Shown: positions 33,526 through 46,500, numbered from the stretch's first letter. The stretch: 64,000 nt of DNA from Nageia nagi (GCA_050084985.1 JBITNC010000001.1:27776001-27840000), one strand, 5' to 3'. Program-made: numbers and translations. Notes: generated from the letters alone by a model not told the origin.

Positions 33526-35234
33526 ATGCATACTTGAGGATATTGGAAGTAATTTTGAATTCTCCTCTTTCAATTGAAGTTGAGAATCAAAATACAATAT
33601 TTTCACTTTTACAATGAGAGAGATAGTCATATACAAATTCATTAAGTATATGCAATTCTTCATAGAGGACATAGTTGTAAAGAGACTATTGATTTTTATA
33701 ATAGTTGTCAATTGCACCATAAAGGCTGCCAAATGTAACTTAAAATGCAACATGAATGGTTGACAAATGTAACTCCAATAGTTGCCATTGTGAGCCTACA
33801 GATTTGTAGTAAGTAACAAACAAAACATTTATGTAGTTGTGAAGAGTAATTGTTAGTGCAAATAACAATATATATGTAAGCTTAATGGTTACATACAATT
33901 TTGCAAAACAAAAATAGTTCTTGCAAATCCATGATATACAAGTCAATAGTAAATAACCAAATATAATAGTATTGCACATCATATTGCATAAGAAATAACA
34001 AATATGTGCATAATTAAACAATAACTTATTCAATCTTAGAAATTACCCCCATAACTTCTTTTAAATTTAATTTAGCAAATGCAATATTAATAATGAATAG
34101 TTAAACTATTCATTCTTCTCCAATAGATTCAAAATAAACACATATAGACATATATTAATAAATTTCACATAAGCAACCAAAACTCATATATAATTCATAT
34201 GTATCAATATTCAAAGGAATTTATAATGCAAATGAACAAATTGATAAATTTTATGTGAGTAAAAATTTGCATAATTTATATGCACCATAACCCAACAAGA
34301 ATTTAAAAATTGTTTACCAAACAAAAAAATAGGCTTCTTAAAATACTAAGACACAACATTCAAATGAAGTGAAGTTGTCATAATAATTAACTCCACTCCC
34401 CCTTGAGGACAAATTTAATTCATTAAATCAGATAAAATGATTTTTCAAAAAAATATATTTTACTAAACTCCCCCTTAAGGGATAATTTAATGTTCTTATC
34501 TTGTATAAATTCTCTATTGTATTCCAATCTTTTTATCTTCTCTCCTCTTTTAAGTAATATTCCAAAATATAAGAACTGGGTAGTCATAGGAATCATTATT
34601 TAGAGAATAATAAGAGAGTTGAGAGAATTTTCATTCGATTCCTATTCAGCTTTGCAACAATAACAATCCATATATGAGTTGCAAATACTAGATATCTTCA
34701 TTGTCATCAAAGTGATCAGGTCCCAAATTTCAAAAAGCACTAGTTTCTAACAAGACTTCCAAATAAAGTTGAATCTTATATTGATATGTTATCAATACTA
34801 GACTTCAATTTCTTATTGAATCTATTTCAAAAAAATTTAAAAAAATGACAAAAAACTTCCTTAACACTTTCCAAATTTCTTAATAGGAATGTAAGACTAT
34901 ATATTTGTTGAATAAAGAATACTTAGTTATTTTTAATCAACAAAATATATTATTCTCATAAATAAATGTGAGTTATAATTTAATGTAGAAGACTACCAAT
35001 TTTATAATCAAATAAGTAGTCAACTTCAATTATTATAAACATTTATAATTAACGGAGTGGCTAGTTCCAATGAAATTGTAACTCAACAATAGTAATATCA
35101 TTATGATATAGCAACCAGAATAAAAGCTTGATACATGATATTTTCAATTTCAAAGAACTAAATTTTTCAAGACATATCAAAGCTTTTTAGCATTCTTGAG
35201 AATAATATCTTTTGTAATAATTATAGAGAGATTA
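33526..35234. other. Copia-E internal DNA left of Gypsy-F, decayed
   Basis: AT-rich. Two CTCCCCCTT(G/A)AGG phrases (34397 and 34470) recall the pol end of Copia-2. The frames at 33523-33753 and 33740-34033 do not look like genes. Confidence 0.4.
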
Positions 35235-36932
35235 TATTTTTGTTCTTTCTTCTGAGCTTGAAGATAGGTGATGGCATGCGAAGTAGCAGAGTTTCATTTT
35301 TGTCTTATCATTGAACCTGAGAGATGATGATGTCATTAGTTACAAAGGTCCCATTTTGGTTCTTTCTTTCAAGCTCAAGGAGGGATGACATCATTTAAAG
35401 AATTCAAAATTCCAAAGCCTGCTCGACTCAACAACCTTGGGAAGAAGTAGAGTAAAAATGGCTAAGTGTAAGACCTTTCCTAGTGTGATGTCACTTGGAG
35501 TAGCGAAGTTTCATTTTTGTCTCATTGAACCTAAAGAGAGATGATGACATCAAGAGGATGTGCAACCCTCAAAGAAGATGGAATAGAGAAGAAATGAACC
35601 AAGTAGAAGCTGACCCTGAAGGAAATACTATGGAGTACAAAGATCTCATTTTTGTTCTTACCATTGAGCATGGGATAAGTGACATCATTAAGGAGCATTC
35701 GTAATTCTAATTTGATTTAACATAAAGCTCGAGAGAAGGAATAAGAAAAAAAAGGCCTAGTATATAAACTGACATCTTCGAAATGATCGCAAAGCTCTAA
35801 GAGAGAATCAGATATAAAAGTTAATGCCCAAAAAAGCTCATAATATTTTGGAACCATAGGAGTAGCACCCAAAAACTTTTGAAATAGATTTTTACTTCCA
35901 TAGAAGTAGGAACAGTTATAGAGAACCTTGCTAAAGCTAAAACCATTACAAAGGATTCCAAGAAAGATGCAAGTGGTCAAAAAAATTTAGATGATGTAAC
36001 TACCGACCAAGAAGACTTCAAAAAAGAAGATTAGGCCTATTGAGGCATTTTTATGTAACTATTCAATATTTTCAATTACATTATAGTTGCTTTGCTTTAT
36101 GTATAAGTAGAGGTAGTAATAAGGCAATAGGGGGGATCTCTAGTATTGCTCTTTGTATTTGTTTTCAAAGACCTTTTATTTCCCCAACAATATGAAACAG
36201 TTATAGAGAACCTTGCTAAAGCTGCAGACCATTACAAAGGATTCCAAGAAAGATGCAGGTGGTCAAAAAAATTTAGATGATGTAACTATCGACCAAGAAG
36301 ACTTCAAAAAAGAATATTAGGCCTATTGAGGCATTTTTATGTAACTGTTCAATATTTTCAATTACATTATAGTGACTTTGCTTTATGTATAAGTAGAGGT
36401 AGTAATAAGGCAATAGGGGGGATCCCTAGTATTGCTCTTTGTATTTATTTTCAAAGACCTTTTATTTCCCCAACAATATGATACTATATTGACCCTTCTC
36501 TCGTAACACTTATTACAATTGTTCTTAATTTGGTTATGTTATGGCAATTGATGAATGTTTCTTGAATAATAATAGCAATGTGTTGGAATAATTATGTCTA
36601 CTACATGGTAAAATGTATGCTGAGGAATAATTAAGAGAGTGAAGGCTTGCTCTGTGGTTGCTACACTAGATTTTCGTTAAGGTTTCACACATTGTGAAAG
36701 CCCACATTGAACTAATGATTCATCTTTTTGCTTTATTCCTTATTACTCTATCTCTTTATTTAATTCCATGCATTTTTACCCTTTTTTCCTTTCTAGTTAC
36801 TTGTTCTTTATAGTTTATACCCAATATATAAGGAACTGGCTTTCTTCAGAGATTAGATTATCATAAATAGTATATTCATAGTATACTATTATTAAAATTG
36901 TAGTAGGTGAAGATATTACACAACTTTAATCA
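35235..36932 (+). repeat. 5' LTR of Gypsy-F
   Basis: Matches 47047-48576 from about GTTCTTTCTTCTGAGC to TTACACAACTTTAATCA. The left edge is uncertain: the first ~100 bp of the 3' LTR have no clear match here. It contains a tandem duplication (35911-36480). Within the LTR, the phrases GTTTCATTTTTGTCTTA and GATGA(T)GATGTCAT recur. Confidence 0.8.
35911..36480 (+). repeat. 285-bp tandem duplication inside the Gypsy-F 5' LTR
   Basis: 35911-36195 and 36196-36480 are adjacent copies of exactly 285 bp with roughly ten differences. The 3' LTR has one copy (47839-48123), which differs more from both. Confidence 0.92.
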
Positions 36933-36957
36933 ATAGTATATATTTTTTGGCATGCTC

Positions 36958-36974
36958 TATGGGATACAAAAATT
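36958..36974 (+). promoter_or_regulatory. PBS-like site of Gypsy-F
   Basis: TGGCATGCTCTATGGGA, 25 bp after the LTR end. It resembles in position and ends the TGGCGCCGTTGCCGGGGA site (tRNA-Asp type) used by many plant gypsy elements, but it is decayed. Confidence 0.4.
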
Positions 36975-37082
36975 TATTAGTGACTCTGCTAGAAGTAGAA
37001 GTGGTGGTACATATACAAGTGAATCTTTTACAATCATCATTTCATTTTTAGAACCCATAGTTTTGTGTTATTGTTAGAGTGT

Positions 37083-38700
37083 ATGTGGAAAAGATCTAAA
37101 TCTAAGGTAGCAAAAGAAGTTCCAAAATTTAAATAACTTGGTGTTCCAAAGAGAAAGACCCTAATCAAGTCTAAATCTTTGAGTAGTATCAGTACTTTAG
37201 TAACTTCATATGAACTAGTACCTTTTTATCTTCCAAATATGGCTAATGTAGCTTTGAATATCTATCTTGCATGTGACAAAGGGGTACCCATAGCCTTAGC
37301 TACTTTACATGATATCCCAATTAGTGTTTTTAAAATTTTACAAGAGTTTGATGCAACAACCAATAAAACAACTTATGAGCACTATGTGAAGGTAGCTAGT
37401 CTAGCTAAGATTCATAATATTCAACATGAAGATGTTATGGTGAGACTGTGGTGTATTCATTTAAGGGCAAGGTCCTTGATTGGTACTAAGGCCTTGCTAG
37501 CAAATCTGTTACTTCATGGGCCCAATTAATAGAGCCCTTTATTTTAGAATTCAATGAAGTAGGAGATCCTTTCTCCTTGTTAACCCAATTCACTTCTACC
37601 AAAAGATTGAATAGGAGAACATTTTGAACTTCAACATTATATTCCAAAAGTCTTAGAAGAGATTTATGATGTCAGTTAGGCCTCAACAATCTCAAGCATT
37701 GATTTATTACCTAAGTGCCATCCCTCTAGATCTTTCATTGAAAATTTAGAATTTGGGTGTTAATACATTTTTAGAAGTTTATAGGCAAGCAGTGTTTGCT
37801 GAAGCTTGTCTCATCTCTGTAGGAAAACTACCAAGCTGAATGCCTATGCCATACTTTCCAATATTATCTCAAAATTAGGTATTAAGCCCTCAAGGAATCT
37901 GTATGGCCCTACCTCTGGCTAGTATTCCTACTCCTATGCAATAATCTTCTCTAGCCTTACCTACCCTAAGAGCACCTTTGGCTTTACCTACTCCACCTCA
38001 GTTTGAAGTAAATTAGGTAGTACTAACACAAAATGAGATTGAAGAATAGAAAGTCTTATGCTAAAACATGGCTAACCAAATTACTCCTTTGAGTAGATAG
38101 AATAATGCTAGAAGATTCCTGTATCGGGTTGTTGAAAAGTTTCAAAATTAGCATGTCTTAGCAAAAATAAGGATCAAGTCTCTTATTCCAGATAAGTTGT
38201 GAGCTTATGCCTAGCTTGTAATGATGCTCATGAGCAAACATCCTACCCCATCGATCAGTATTAGGAATATTTGTCAAAGAATGAGGGAATTCCTCCTCTT
38301 AGTATGACTGATGATGTAAGTTGAAATGCCAATATAATGAATTTTACTTCATCTGATGTCAACATCGTTGCTATTGAGATAAGGTTTACAAAGAGGCCAT
38401 ATGCATCAAATTACTAGGATAGAAAGTTTGAACCCTAAAAGAATCAAGATCTAATGACTATCAAGAAAGTTGATGTTACTACTAATTCTAAAGACAAAGC
38501 ACCTACAAAAGAAGTTTTACACCAAAAATTATCAATTTTGAAAGATAAACATATGCCTAACATTAGTAAGGCTAGTGACAAGATCATCTAGAAATTATGA
38601 TTCCCTTCACTTACTAGACACCAAAGGAGGGATGATACTCAATAATTGTAACAAAAATTTACATACAAATATGGTAAGCCTCAACCTATTCCTAATTTCA
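37083..38700 (+). pseudogene. Gypsy-F gag pseudogene
   Basis: Starts at ATG 37083 with a basic N-terminus (MWKRSKSKVAKEVPKFK, one TAA, then LGVPKRKTLIKSKS). It continues open to 37529 (NVALNIYLACDKGVPIALAT, and a conserved-looking YEHYVKVASLAKIHNIQHEDV). A frameshift near 37460 is needed to reach the Gag core KGKVLDWY.GLASKSVTSWAQL followed by EPFILEFNEVGDPFSLLTQF, which matches the retrotransposon Gag domain. After about 37630 the frame is broken by many stops, with Cys/His remnants near 38200-38300. The Gag is of a different type from those of Gypsy-C and -D. Confidence 0.75.
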
Positions 38701-38735
38701 ATATTATTGAAGAATTAAAAAGAACTCCAGATAGG

Positions 38736-39305
38736 GTGTCTTTGTTTGATGCATTAAAGATTCTTGGGCAAATTGACCTATTGATAATAGCCTTAATTGC
38801 ATTAGATGAAGGAATATATAGGTTGTTGAATTTGTTCGAAACATCTAAGTATCTGAAAATGGGAAAAAATAAGCCCCTAGCTTTCTATATGACTTTAGAA
38901 ATTGAAGGGTATGTGTTACATAATTGTCTACTTGACTTTGAAGTAGCCACTACTGTCATGCCTAAAGCAGTATGTGATGTCATGGGATTACCTCTTACAA
39001 GGACATATATAAGAGTATTACAATTAGATTCAACATCGATCAAAATTGTTGGTGTTATTAAAGATATAGTTGTGAAATTGCACAAGTGTCATTTTGTGGT
39101 TATTACACAAGAAATTATAGTGGTTGAACTACCTCCTTTGTTTGGGTTATGTCTATCCCGAGAGTTCACCACTAAGATAGGAGGTTATCTAGCAATGGAC
39201 TATCCTCATTATCTAATTCCTTATGGGGATAAGAGAGTTACACTATACAATGAAAAGATTATTGATGTACATGTTGGAAAAAAGAGGAAGTTAATGCAGT
39301 GTTGA
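38736..39305 (+). pseudogene. Gypsy-F aspartic protease, active site lost
   Basis: A 189-codon open frame with the fold signature of plant gypsy proteases: FYMTLEIEGYVLHNCLLD, VMPKAVCDVMGLPLTRTY, RVLQLDSTSIKIVGVIKD, then LPPLFGLCLSREFTTKIGGY and YPHYLIPYGDKRVTLYNEK. The catalytic D-(S/T)-G triad is LDFEVAT here, so the Asp remains but Ser-Gly is replaced. It cannot be an active protease. It would cleave the Gag-Pol polyprotein. The open frame has survived well compared with its neighbours. There is no true start codon of its own; it is part of a polyprotein. The next domain begins about 60 bp downstream in another frame. Confidence 0.85.
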
Positions 39306-39364
39306 CTCAATTGGAGGAGACAAATCAATTATTAGAAGAATTATAGATCGAGAACCCCTATTCT

Positions 39365-39945
39365 ATGAATATGATCAACACAATCCATGATGTAGAGTTT
39401 GGGAATCACTATTTTATGGAAGTAGATTCTTTCATACTCAAACTCACTACTGAGGACTTTCAAAAGGGTAAGATTTGGGAAATGTTCTTCGATGAATGTA
39501 GATCCAAAAATGGATCAGGCACTATAATAGTATTGATTGATCCTACTAAAAATTTTGATAATTTTTAATATAGACTTATTTGGTTTGTGCACTAATGATG
39601 CAATTGAATATGAAGCCCTTTATCTTGGTTTATAACAAGTAATTAAAATGAAGATCAGATGCTTAATAATCAAAGGAGAATCAAAATTAGTGGTGAATCA
39701 GGTTATAGGAAAATGCTATATAAAGCATCATTATCTAAAATCTTTTAGAAATAGGGTATGGGATTTATTTGAAAACTTTGAAGCACTACATATATAGTCA
39801 GTCCCTAGAAAGTTCAATTTGGAAGCTGATGCTTTAGCTCAAATGGGAGCCAATTTTGATCCCACAAATGATTGGTTCCAAAGAAAGGGAGTTCAACTTA
39901 TTTTTAGACCCTCTATCCTAGATAATGATTCCTCTTGGTAGGTTT
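39365..39945 (+). pseudogene. RNase H domain upstream of RT in Gypsy-F
   Basis: The open piece (39365-39568) contains WEMFFDECRSKNGSGTIIVLI, the first strand of an RNase H with the catalytic Asp (FFDE) and the GSGxGIVL turn. After a frameshift come EYEALYLGL (catalytic Glu), CLIIKGESKLVVNQVIGK, with Glu where the third acid is usually Asp (GDSKLV), HHYLKSFRNRVWDLFENFEAL, then SVPRKFNLEADALAQMGANF with the fourth acidic residue (EADALA). This is the plant 'archaeal-like' RNase H type that some gypsy elements carry in addition to the RT-linked domain. It lies between protease and RT. Confidence 0.75.
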
Positions 39946-40229
39946 CCCAAGATGAAGCTCAAATCAACCAATTCTTGTTACAATAGTCTATGTACCATGC
40001 TATTAGAGAGTAAGATTCAGATTGTTTCAAAGAATAGGATTTGATTCAATTGAATAATAACACCATTACAAAGGATCTAATTCATTTGAAGGGTTATTTG
40101 ATAGAAAGGATCAGGCTAAAATAAGAGGTATTAACATAAATCTTGATAATTTTAAATAATATGAAATATTTTCTAGAAAATTTATTAAAGTTGGTACATG
40201 CAACACCTTTAAAGAAACTAAGAAAATCG

Positions 40230-41000
40230 TATAGTTGTGCAAAGTTTATGCTGATATAATTGCTTGGTCTTATGAGGATTTAAAGATGTTTGATAAATCT
40301 ACAATCCAACATACTATTGAATTAATTGAATATGCTAAACCTATAAGACAAAAACAAAGACATGTTAATCCTAAGATAGAGCTTGCCATGAAATAGGAAG
40401 TACTAAAGTTGTACAGAGCTAATATAATTTGTCCCATAAAACATTCTAAATGGGTTGCTAACTTGGTGCCTGTTAGAAAAAAGAATGGAGAGATCCTACT
40501 ATGTGTAGATTTTAGAGGATTGAACAGGGTTTCTTTGAGAGATCATTATCGTTTACCCATAATGGAACAAATATTGAACACTATGGCTAGAGTGGAATGC
40601 TTATCTCTGATAGATGGTTTCTTTAGATACAATCAAATATGGGTTAAGAATGAAGATCAATTCAAAATTGCCTTTACCACACAATGGGTAACTTTTACTT
40701 TTCAAAGAATGTCTTTTGGGTTTTCTAATGCTGAAGCCACTTTCCAAAGAGCAATGGATCATGCTTTTGGAGATTTAATAAATAAAAGCTTATTGGCATA
40801 TCTAGATGATATTACTATATTCTCACATAAGAAAGAAGACCATATTCAACATCTAGAACAAGCTTTTATTAAATCCAAGAGTTTTGGAATCTCCATTAAT
40901 CCAAAAAAGTCTATATTTGCAATAAATGAAGGCAAACTCTGGGTCATGTCATTTCCAAAGAAGGATGGTCAATTGATCCAAATAGAATTGAATTTTTAAT
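40230..41000 (+). pseudogene. Gypsy-F reverse transcriptase
   Basis: Upstream, ADIIAWSYEDLKMFDKSTIQ and HTIELIEYAKPIRQKQRHVN lead into RT with one TAG at about 40396. The open frame 40409-40999 has ANLVPVRKKNGEILLCVDF, the conserved NRVSLRDHYRLP, LSLIDGFFRYNQI (first catalytic Asp), MSFGFSNAEATFQRAMD and the YLDD box (LLAYLDDITIF, about 40793-40825) with the two further catalytic aspartates, then FGISINPKKSIFAINEGK. All three RT aspartates are present. A frameshift follows near GKLWVMSF, where the family has GKLLGHIVS. Best preserved gene of the element besides the protease. Confidence 0.9.
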
Positions 41001-41019
41001 AAACTATTTGTGCCTTCTA

Positions 41020-41640
41020 ATAGAAAAGCATTAGAGTCTTTTATAGGATAAATCAATTTTGTAAGAAGATTTATTCATGATTTCTCAGTTATTATTAGAC
41101 CTATTATTACAATGTTAAAAAAGGATGCATCTTTTTATGAAATAAAGAAGGGAAGTAGGCTTTTCAATAAATCAAATTAGCAATAACCAAAGCTTCAGTA
41201 TTAAGGAATCCAAATTTTAACAAAGAATTCATATTACATGCATATCATTCCTAGGTAAGTGTCGCTATTTTGTTAACATAGAAAGATGAGAACAATGATG
41301 AACATCCTATTACTTTCTTCAATAAAACTATGAATAACCATGAATAAAAGTACACTTTCATTAAAAAATAAGTGTTAGCAATCTTGAAGGCCCTTAGCAA
41401 ATCGAAATATTATGTAGCTCAAAGTAAAAATTAGTCCTAATTATTCATTCAAATGTTAGGTCTTATATTATGCAAGGTGAGATGGGTGAGGGAAGACCCA
41501 GGTGGATCTCTAAAATCCTTAAATATGATGTAGAGATTTGCCTTACCAAGCTTATAAAGGGAAGAGCTCTTTGCAAATAGCTAGTAAATGAAATGGATCA
41601 AGGAGAAAGAATTATGTATTTCATAGAGCAGGAAGATCCG
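41020..41640 (+). pseudogene. RT-linked RNase H region of Gypsy-F, decayed
   Basis: Pieces in order: INFVRRFIHDFSVIIRPI (the RT thumb/connection), TMLKKDASF, VAILLTxKDENNDEHPITFF, NKTMNNHExKYTFIKK.VLAILKAL and KYYVAQSK. These match the Ty3-type RNase H that follows RT. Several stops and frameshifts occur. Confidence 0.7.
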
Positions 41641-41699
41641 AATGCAAGTCCTCATGATGAAGTAGGAGATTGGATGTCTTAGTTGGGTAAGTACTTCTA

Positions 41700-42936
41700 G
41701 ATCCAAAAATTTCCATTGCATCTCAATGCTTCACAAAGAAGGAGATTTAAGACTCATGCCCAAAACTATACAGAGATAAATTAGGTTCTATACAGAAGAA
41801 ACCATGATAAGTTCTTGTTAAGATGTGTGCCTTCATCCAAAAATGCCCGATTAATCGAGGAGTTCCATTTCAAGGTTTTTGAGGGACATTATTTTAGCTA
41901 TACTATAGTAGGAAAAATTGTATAGGTAGGTTATTACTAGCCTACCATGTTTCAAGAGGCATTTGCAAAAGCCAAAAGTAGTGATAAATGTAAAAATTTG
42001 TAGGTCAAAGGAGAAATGCAACTATGCCATTACAACCAATTATTGTAGAAGAACCCTTTCAACAATGGGGATTGGATTTCATTAGGGTTATTAATCCTAA
42101 TTCTTCAACCGAACACAAATTTATTCTCATTGCAATTGATTATTTTACCAGGTGGTCGAAGGCTAAAGTTTTTAGAGAAGTAGATTAAAAAGCCATTATC
42201 AAGTTCATTGAAAAACTAATAACCAGGTATGGCATCCCCCAAACAATTATATCTGATAATGGTCTAGCCTTCTTTGGAACTAAAGTATTTGAGTTTATTT
42301 TGAAGTATGGTATTTATTGGAAAGCTTATTCGAATTATTATCCTCAAGGAAATGGATTGGTTGAATCTACTAACAAGAACCTAGTAAAAATATTGGAAAG
42401 AATAATGGAAGATAACCCCCATTCATGGTATGAGAAGCTAAATTGGACCTTATGGGTGAATAGGATTACTGTTAAATCTTCAATTAAAACCAGTTCTTAT
42501 GCACTTGTATATGGCAAAAGGGCTCAATTGCCTAGTCACATAGAGCTCTTGGTTGTGAGGATTGCATAAGAATATAGTGGTGAGTTTGAATCATTACAAG
42601 TCTAGATGAATGAACTATTGCATCTCAAGGAATCCTAGGAAAAAGCTTATATTGATTTACAAAAAAGAAGTAAGAATTATAAAGAAATGATTTGATAGCT
42701 AGAAAGCATCATCAAAAAGTTTCAGAGAGGGAGATTTGGTTCTAAAATGGGATAAGGACAAGGCAAATATAAGAAAACACAAGAAGTTTGAATCATTATG
42801 GTCCGAGCCTTATATAATAGCAAAATGTATTGCAAAGAACACCTTCATATTGGCCAAGCTTGATGGGCATGAATTATTGATTACAGTAAATGGCCAATAT
42901 TTAAAGCATTACCAACCCACATGGGCAGGGAATTAA
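41700..42936 (+). pseudogene. Gypsy-F integrase
   Basis: The N-terminal zinc-binding region (FLLRCVPSSKNARLIEEFHF, then EGHYFSYTIVGKIV) is decayed. The catalytic core follows: QQWGLDFIRVI (first Asp), AIDYFTRWSKAKVF, TIISDNGLAFFGTKVFEF (second Asp), then 35 residues on, GNGLVESTNKNLVKILER (Glu). So the D,D35E triad is intact. The open piece 42300-42569 holds the end of the core. A frameshifted C-terminal piece (42736-42936), LVLKWDKDKAN, KFESLWSEPYIIA, LLITVNGQYLKHYQPTW, is the family's DNA-binding tail without chromodomain. TAA/TAG codons occur at 42186 and 42567 and after. Confidence 0.88.
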
Positions 42937-43544
42937 GTTGATACATATATACATTGCCTTATAAATATTGTAAATATTTTTGAGTGTGTTTGCTTTATGC
43001 ATTTATTTTGTTTGTTATTCCAAGGTCCTGATTTCCAACAAAGTCATGTCAGTATTTAATGAAGTGGGCTCAACCATTACATTATGTAGAGAATACTAAA
43101 TAAGAGAGTTCAGATAATTCATCTTTAATGAAAATATAAATGTGTTGCTTGTGCAAGGGTTTGAAGGCATTCAATACAAACACTATATCCTTGAGCAATT
43201 GGTTTCAGTTAAGCATAAAGTTTTCCTAAGCAAACAGAGTTTCCAAATTCAAGGCAACCAATATCTGAGTTTTCTAAAAAGTGAAGAGTTTGAAAGCATT
43301 ATTGTAATAAGAGAATCAGTATTCGAGGGTAGTTTCAATGTTTCAAAGTAATTTAGATTTCTCATGCTCATGGTAAGAATTTAAAGAAGTTCATCAACTC
43401 CATGGAGCTATTATGGGATATCGAGATCACTGCAAGAGATAAGAGTCTAAAGGGTATAGCTAAAGGTAAGTGCCTAGTTTTTAGTTTTAATCATATTACA
43501 CATTCACCCATGGGTTCTTGCTTGATGTACTTCATCCCACATAG
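42937..43544 (+). other. Gypsy-F spacer between integrase and extra ORF
   Basis: Holds a 69-codon open frame (43142-43351) with no recognisable motif; possibly non-coding. Confidence 0.4.
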
Positions 43545-46500
43545 ATGTCTTCTGCATCAAAATTGATTGAATTGATAAAGGGAGCCTTTGACCCATCAAA
43601 TAGGGTAGTTAGGGACTTATAGGGCAAAATGGTTTTGAATTTAACTCCCCAAGCCATCATAGCTACTTTCAACCCACCTACATCTCAAACAACCCTTATT
43701 TTATTGGATCCTAATATGATACCTTCCCCTGCAAAGAGCTTAAAGGTTGTAAATTCTATGAAGAAATGTTCTACCATAGATTTCATATAATTCCAACAAA
43801 TAGATGTCCCCATATCTCTTTTCTCCTAGCATATTTAGTTGCTTTTATCTATGATTAGAATAGTGATGGGGGAAGAAACTGATAGATTTGCATCACCCAC
43901 TCAACTAGCCATTACTTACAGAATCTCTCATCCTTCTAAATCTACCATATTTAACTAGTTGGTAGCAATTTTAGATGGTATCATATAGAAGTTAACCATA
44001 ATAGATGATGGTTCCCATTTTTCTTATGTATCATACATCATTTAGCTTTTCATCCATTAAAACCCTAACTCTTTCATCGAGCTACAATCAAGTAAAATTG
44101 ATTAATGAAGATGTTCATGGATAAATGGAATGAATAAATTAGATCTTCAAGATGTTATTACTCATTTGTAGAATATTTCTTAGTCCTGGCCATGGCCTTG
44201 GTCAGCATACCACCACCTAAACTATCAAAAGCTTCTAGGTCTTATTTGAGACTCCCTTAGGGTGAGATCAAAGATTGGTATTTCATGAAGAATAGGACTG
44301 TTATCTAGTTATATGGGTATTTTGGCACTCCTTTTCTATTACCCATACATGTGATAGACTACATCTTTAGCATGGAGTATGCTCAATAATTGGACTACAT
44401 AGATTCTAAATATGGTACTACAACCAAGAAAGGTAGATCTACCTAATTCCCCATGAAATTAATAATTTGGTGCTTCAAGGTAAGGGAGGATACGAATTAT
44501 TGAAGAAAAAATTGATTATGCTAAAGCTGAAGAGGTTGAATCAATACTGGTTGTATGATCTAAAAGATTATTTTGAGAAGAAAATTAAATTACAATCAAA
44601 CCTACCAAGCTTAAAGGTTGAGCAAAGACCTAAAATTGAGCAATGGAGGAACAAGGGAGAGAATAAAGCTCTAATTCCCATAGCCATGGTCACCAAGGAT
44701 CTGCTCTCACCTTGGCTAAGTTTATATGAAACTAAAGTGAATTATGACCCTAAAAGGGATGGCATTTTGAAGAACATGATAAAATAGCTTAAAAGTAATA
44801 AGTGGTTTGTAGAGAAAATAATGGCTTTTAATAAGTACTCGATTGAATTCAAGAATCAATTTGCATCATAGGAGTTAGACATGGATAATTTATTTGTAAA
44901 GATGTGGTATATGGAGCATCTTGATGATGTCGATTCATTAGATGAAGGCTCTTTGGATGAAGAAGAAAGTAGCCATAAGGTAGAGCAAGTCTAAATGTCA
45001 AAAGAGAATGTTTTGGAGAGTTCTCCACAAAAGGTTTAGAAAGTATATTCTTCAAAGAGAAAAGCTCAACCTAGCCCTCAAGACATGTAGCTGCAAAAGT
45101 ATGTCAAACATGTCACTCCATGTTCAAGTATGCACTCTCAGCACTCAACTTCTTCTTCTGCTTAAATTTCTTAATTAATCCCAATTGCATATCCTTTGTT
45201 AGTTGCACTAGTAATACTAATGCCAACTCCTTTGCCCATTGTCATACCACCAATCCCTCTATTTACGTCAGCATCAACCACACCTGCATCGATCATACCT
45301 TAAGCACTTCCACTCTTCAACTCAGTTGCATAATTCATCATGCCTATCATTCAATTTCCCCTAATGTCTGCAAATCCACTTTCACCAGTAAACCTAATGA
45401 TCAATGTCAACCCAAAACTTGGCTAGGCTAGCCCTTCAATGATAACCAAACAAATCATGAGAATACCAATGCAAGATTTGAGTCCCAGTTCACCATTTAT
45501 CAATATTTCTAAGTAGTAGGTGTCCATTAATGGAATAATACAATAGTACCAGCAATTGAAGGCTAATTAGGAGGCTTGGATGGATAAGCAGCTGAAGAAG
45601 ATTCCTATACTAAGCAATCCAATAAGGCTTCAAAGTTTTCTAGACTCTAAGAGCAAGGTCTTGCAGATGGCAATTTCTCATGAATCTTAAGAAGGTCATG
45701 GGGACCTCACAACCATGAATACAAGCACCAAGATAGACTTGGCTAATGTGCCAAGGTAAGATAAGAATGAGTTATTGTACATTGTAGTTAACTTGAATAT
45801 TTCTAAGGCCACCAAGCTAGAAGCTAAGTATAACAAAGTGCTCAAGTCTAAAGAGTCACTCAAGAAGCAGCTAGAGCTTCAAAATTCCAAGTTGAGAGCT
45901 ATACATAATCAAATTGATGGGTTGAAGAAAGCTTTGGCCACTGCTCCTATAGCTGATACATTAGCAAAGAAAGATGTTGTGCTTATTGAAAAAGAGGTAG
46001 AGCTAGGGAAGAAGGAAGCTATCATTATGGTAAGGGACCAAGAGCTAGCATATAAATATACTAAAATTGCATTAAAGGATACAACCATTAGCGATTTGAA
46101 TGCTAATTTGACACAGCTAAAATAGCTTGCCCATATAAATAAAGTAGACAAGGTATTTTTACTAAAAATAAAAGAAGAAGTTTGGAAGTCAATCACTTCG
46201 AACTTGAAAATTATGATATAATTTTGAAATCATATAGAGGTTTGCTCTAAAGGGTTGAATAAGCTTAGTGCAAAGGTACTTAAGAAGAAAGCTAGTTGTG
46301 AACGCTAATAGAGGATGCCAATAAGGCAATTGAAAAAATAAGCAAAGTATCAAATGAAAAGTTAAAGGCTTTGAATATGGGGATTGGAATAGAGATATTA
46401 ACATGGATTAATCACCATATAAAGGAGAAAGGAATTTGTGATAGTATAGAAAAAATCCCGCTCAAATGGCAGAGCAAGATTGATTCTTTGAAAGGAGAAC

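Noticed and set aside
33523-34033. Two minus-strand open frames in Copia-E
   Set aside because: Near PPT and 3' UTR of the element; composition AT-driven, no domain.
40409-42936. Endogenous pararetrovirus as source of the RT
   Set aside because: D,D35E integrase, LTRs and PPT show an LTR retrotransposon; no movement or coat protein seen.
45909-46404. Antisense open frames opposite the Gypsy-F extra ORF
   Set aside because: Mirror images of the coiled-coil coding strand; no independent support.
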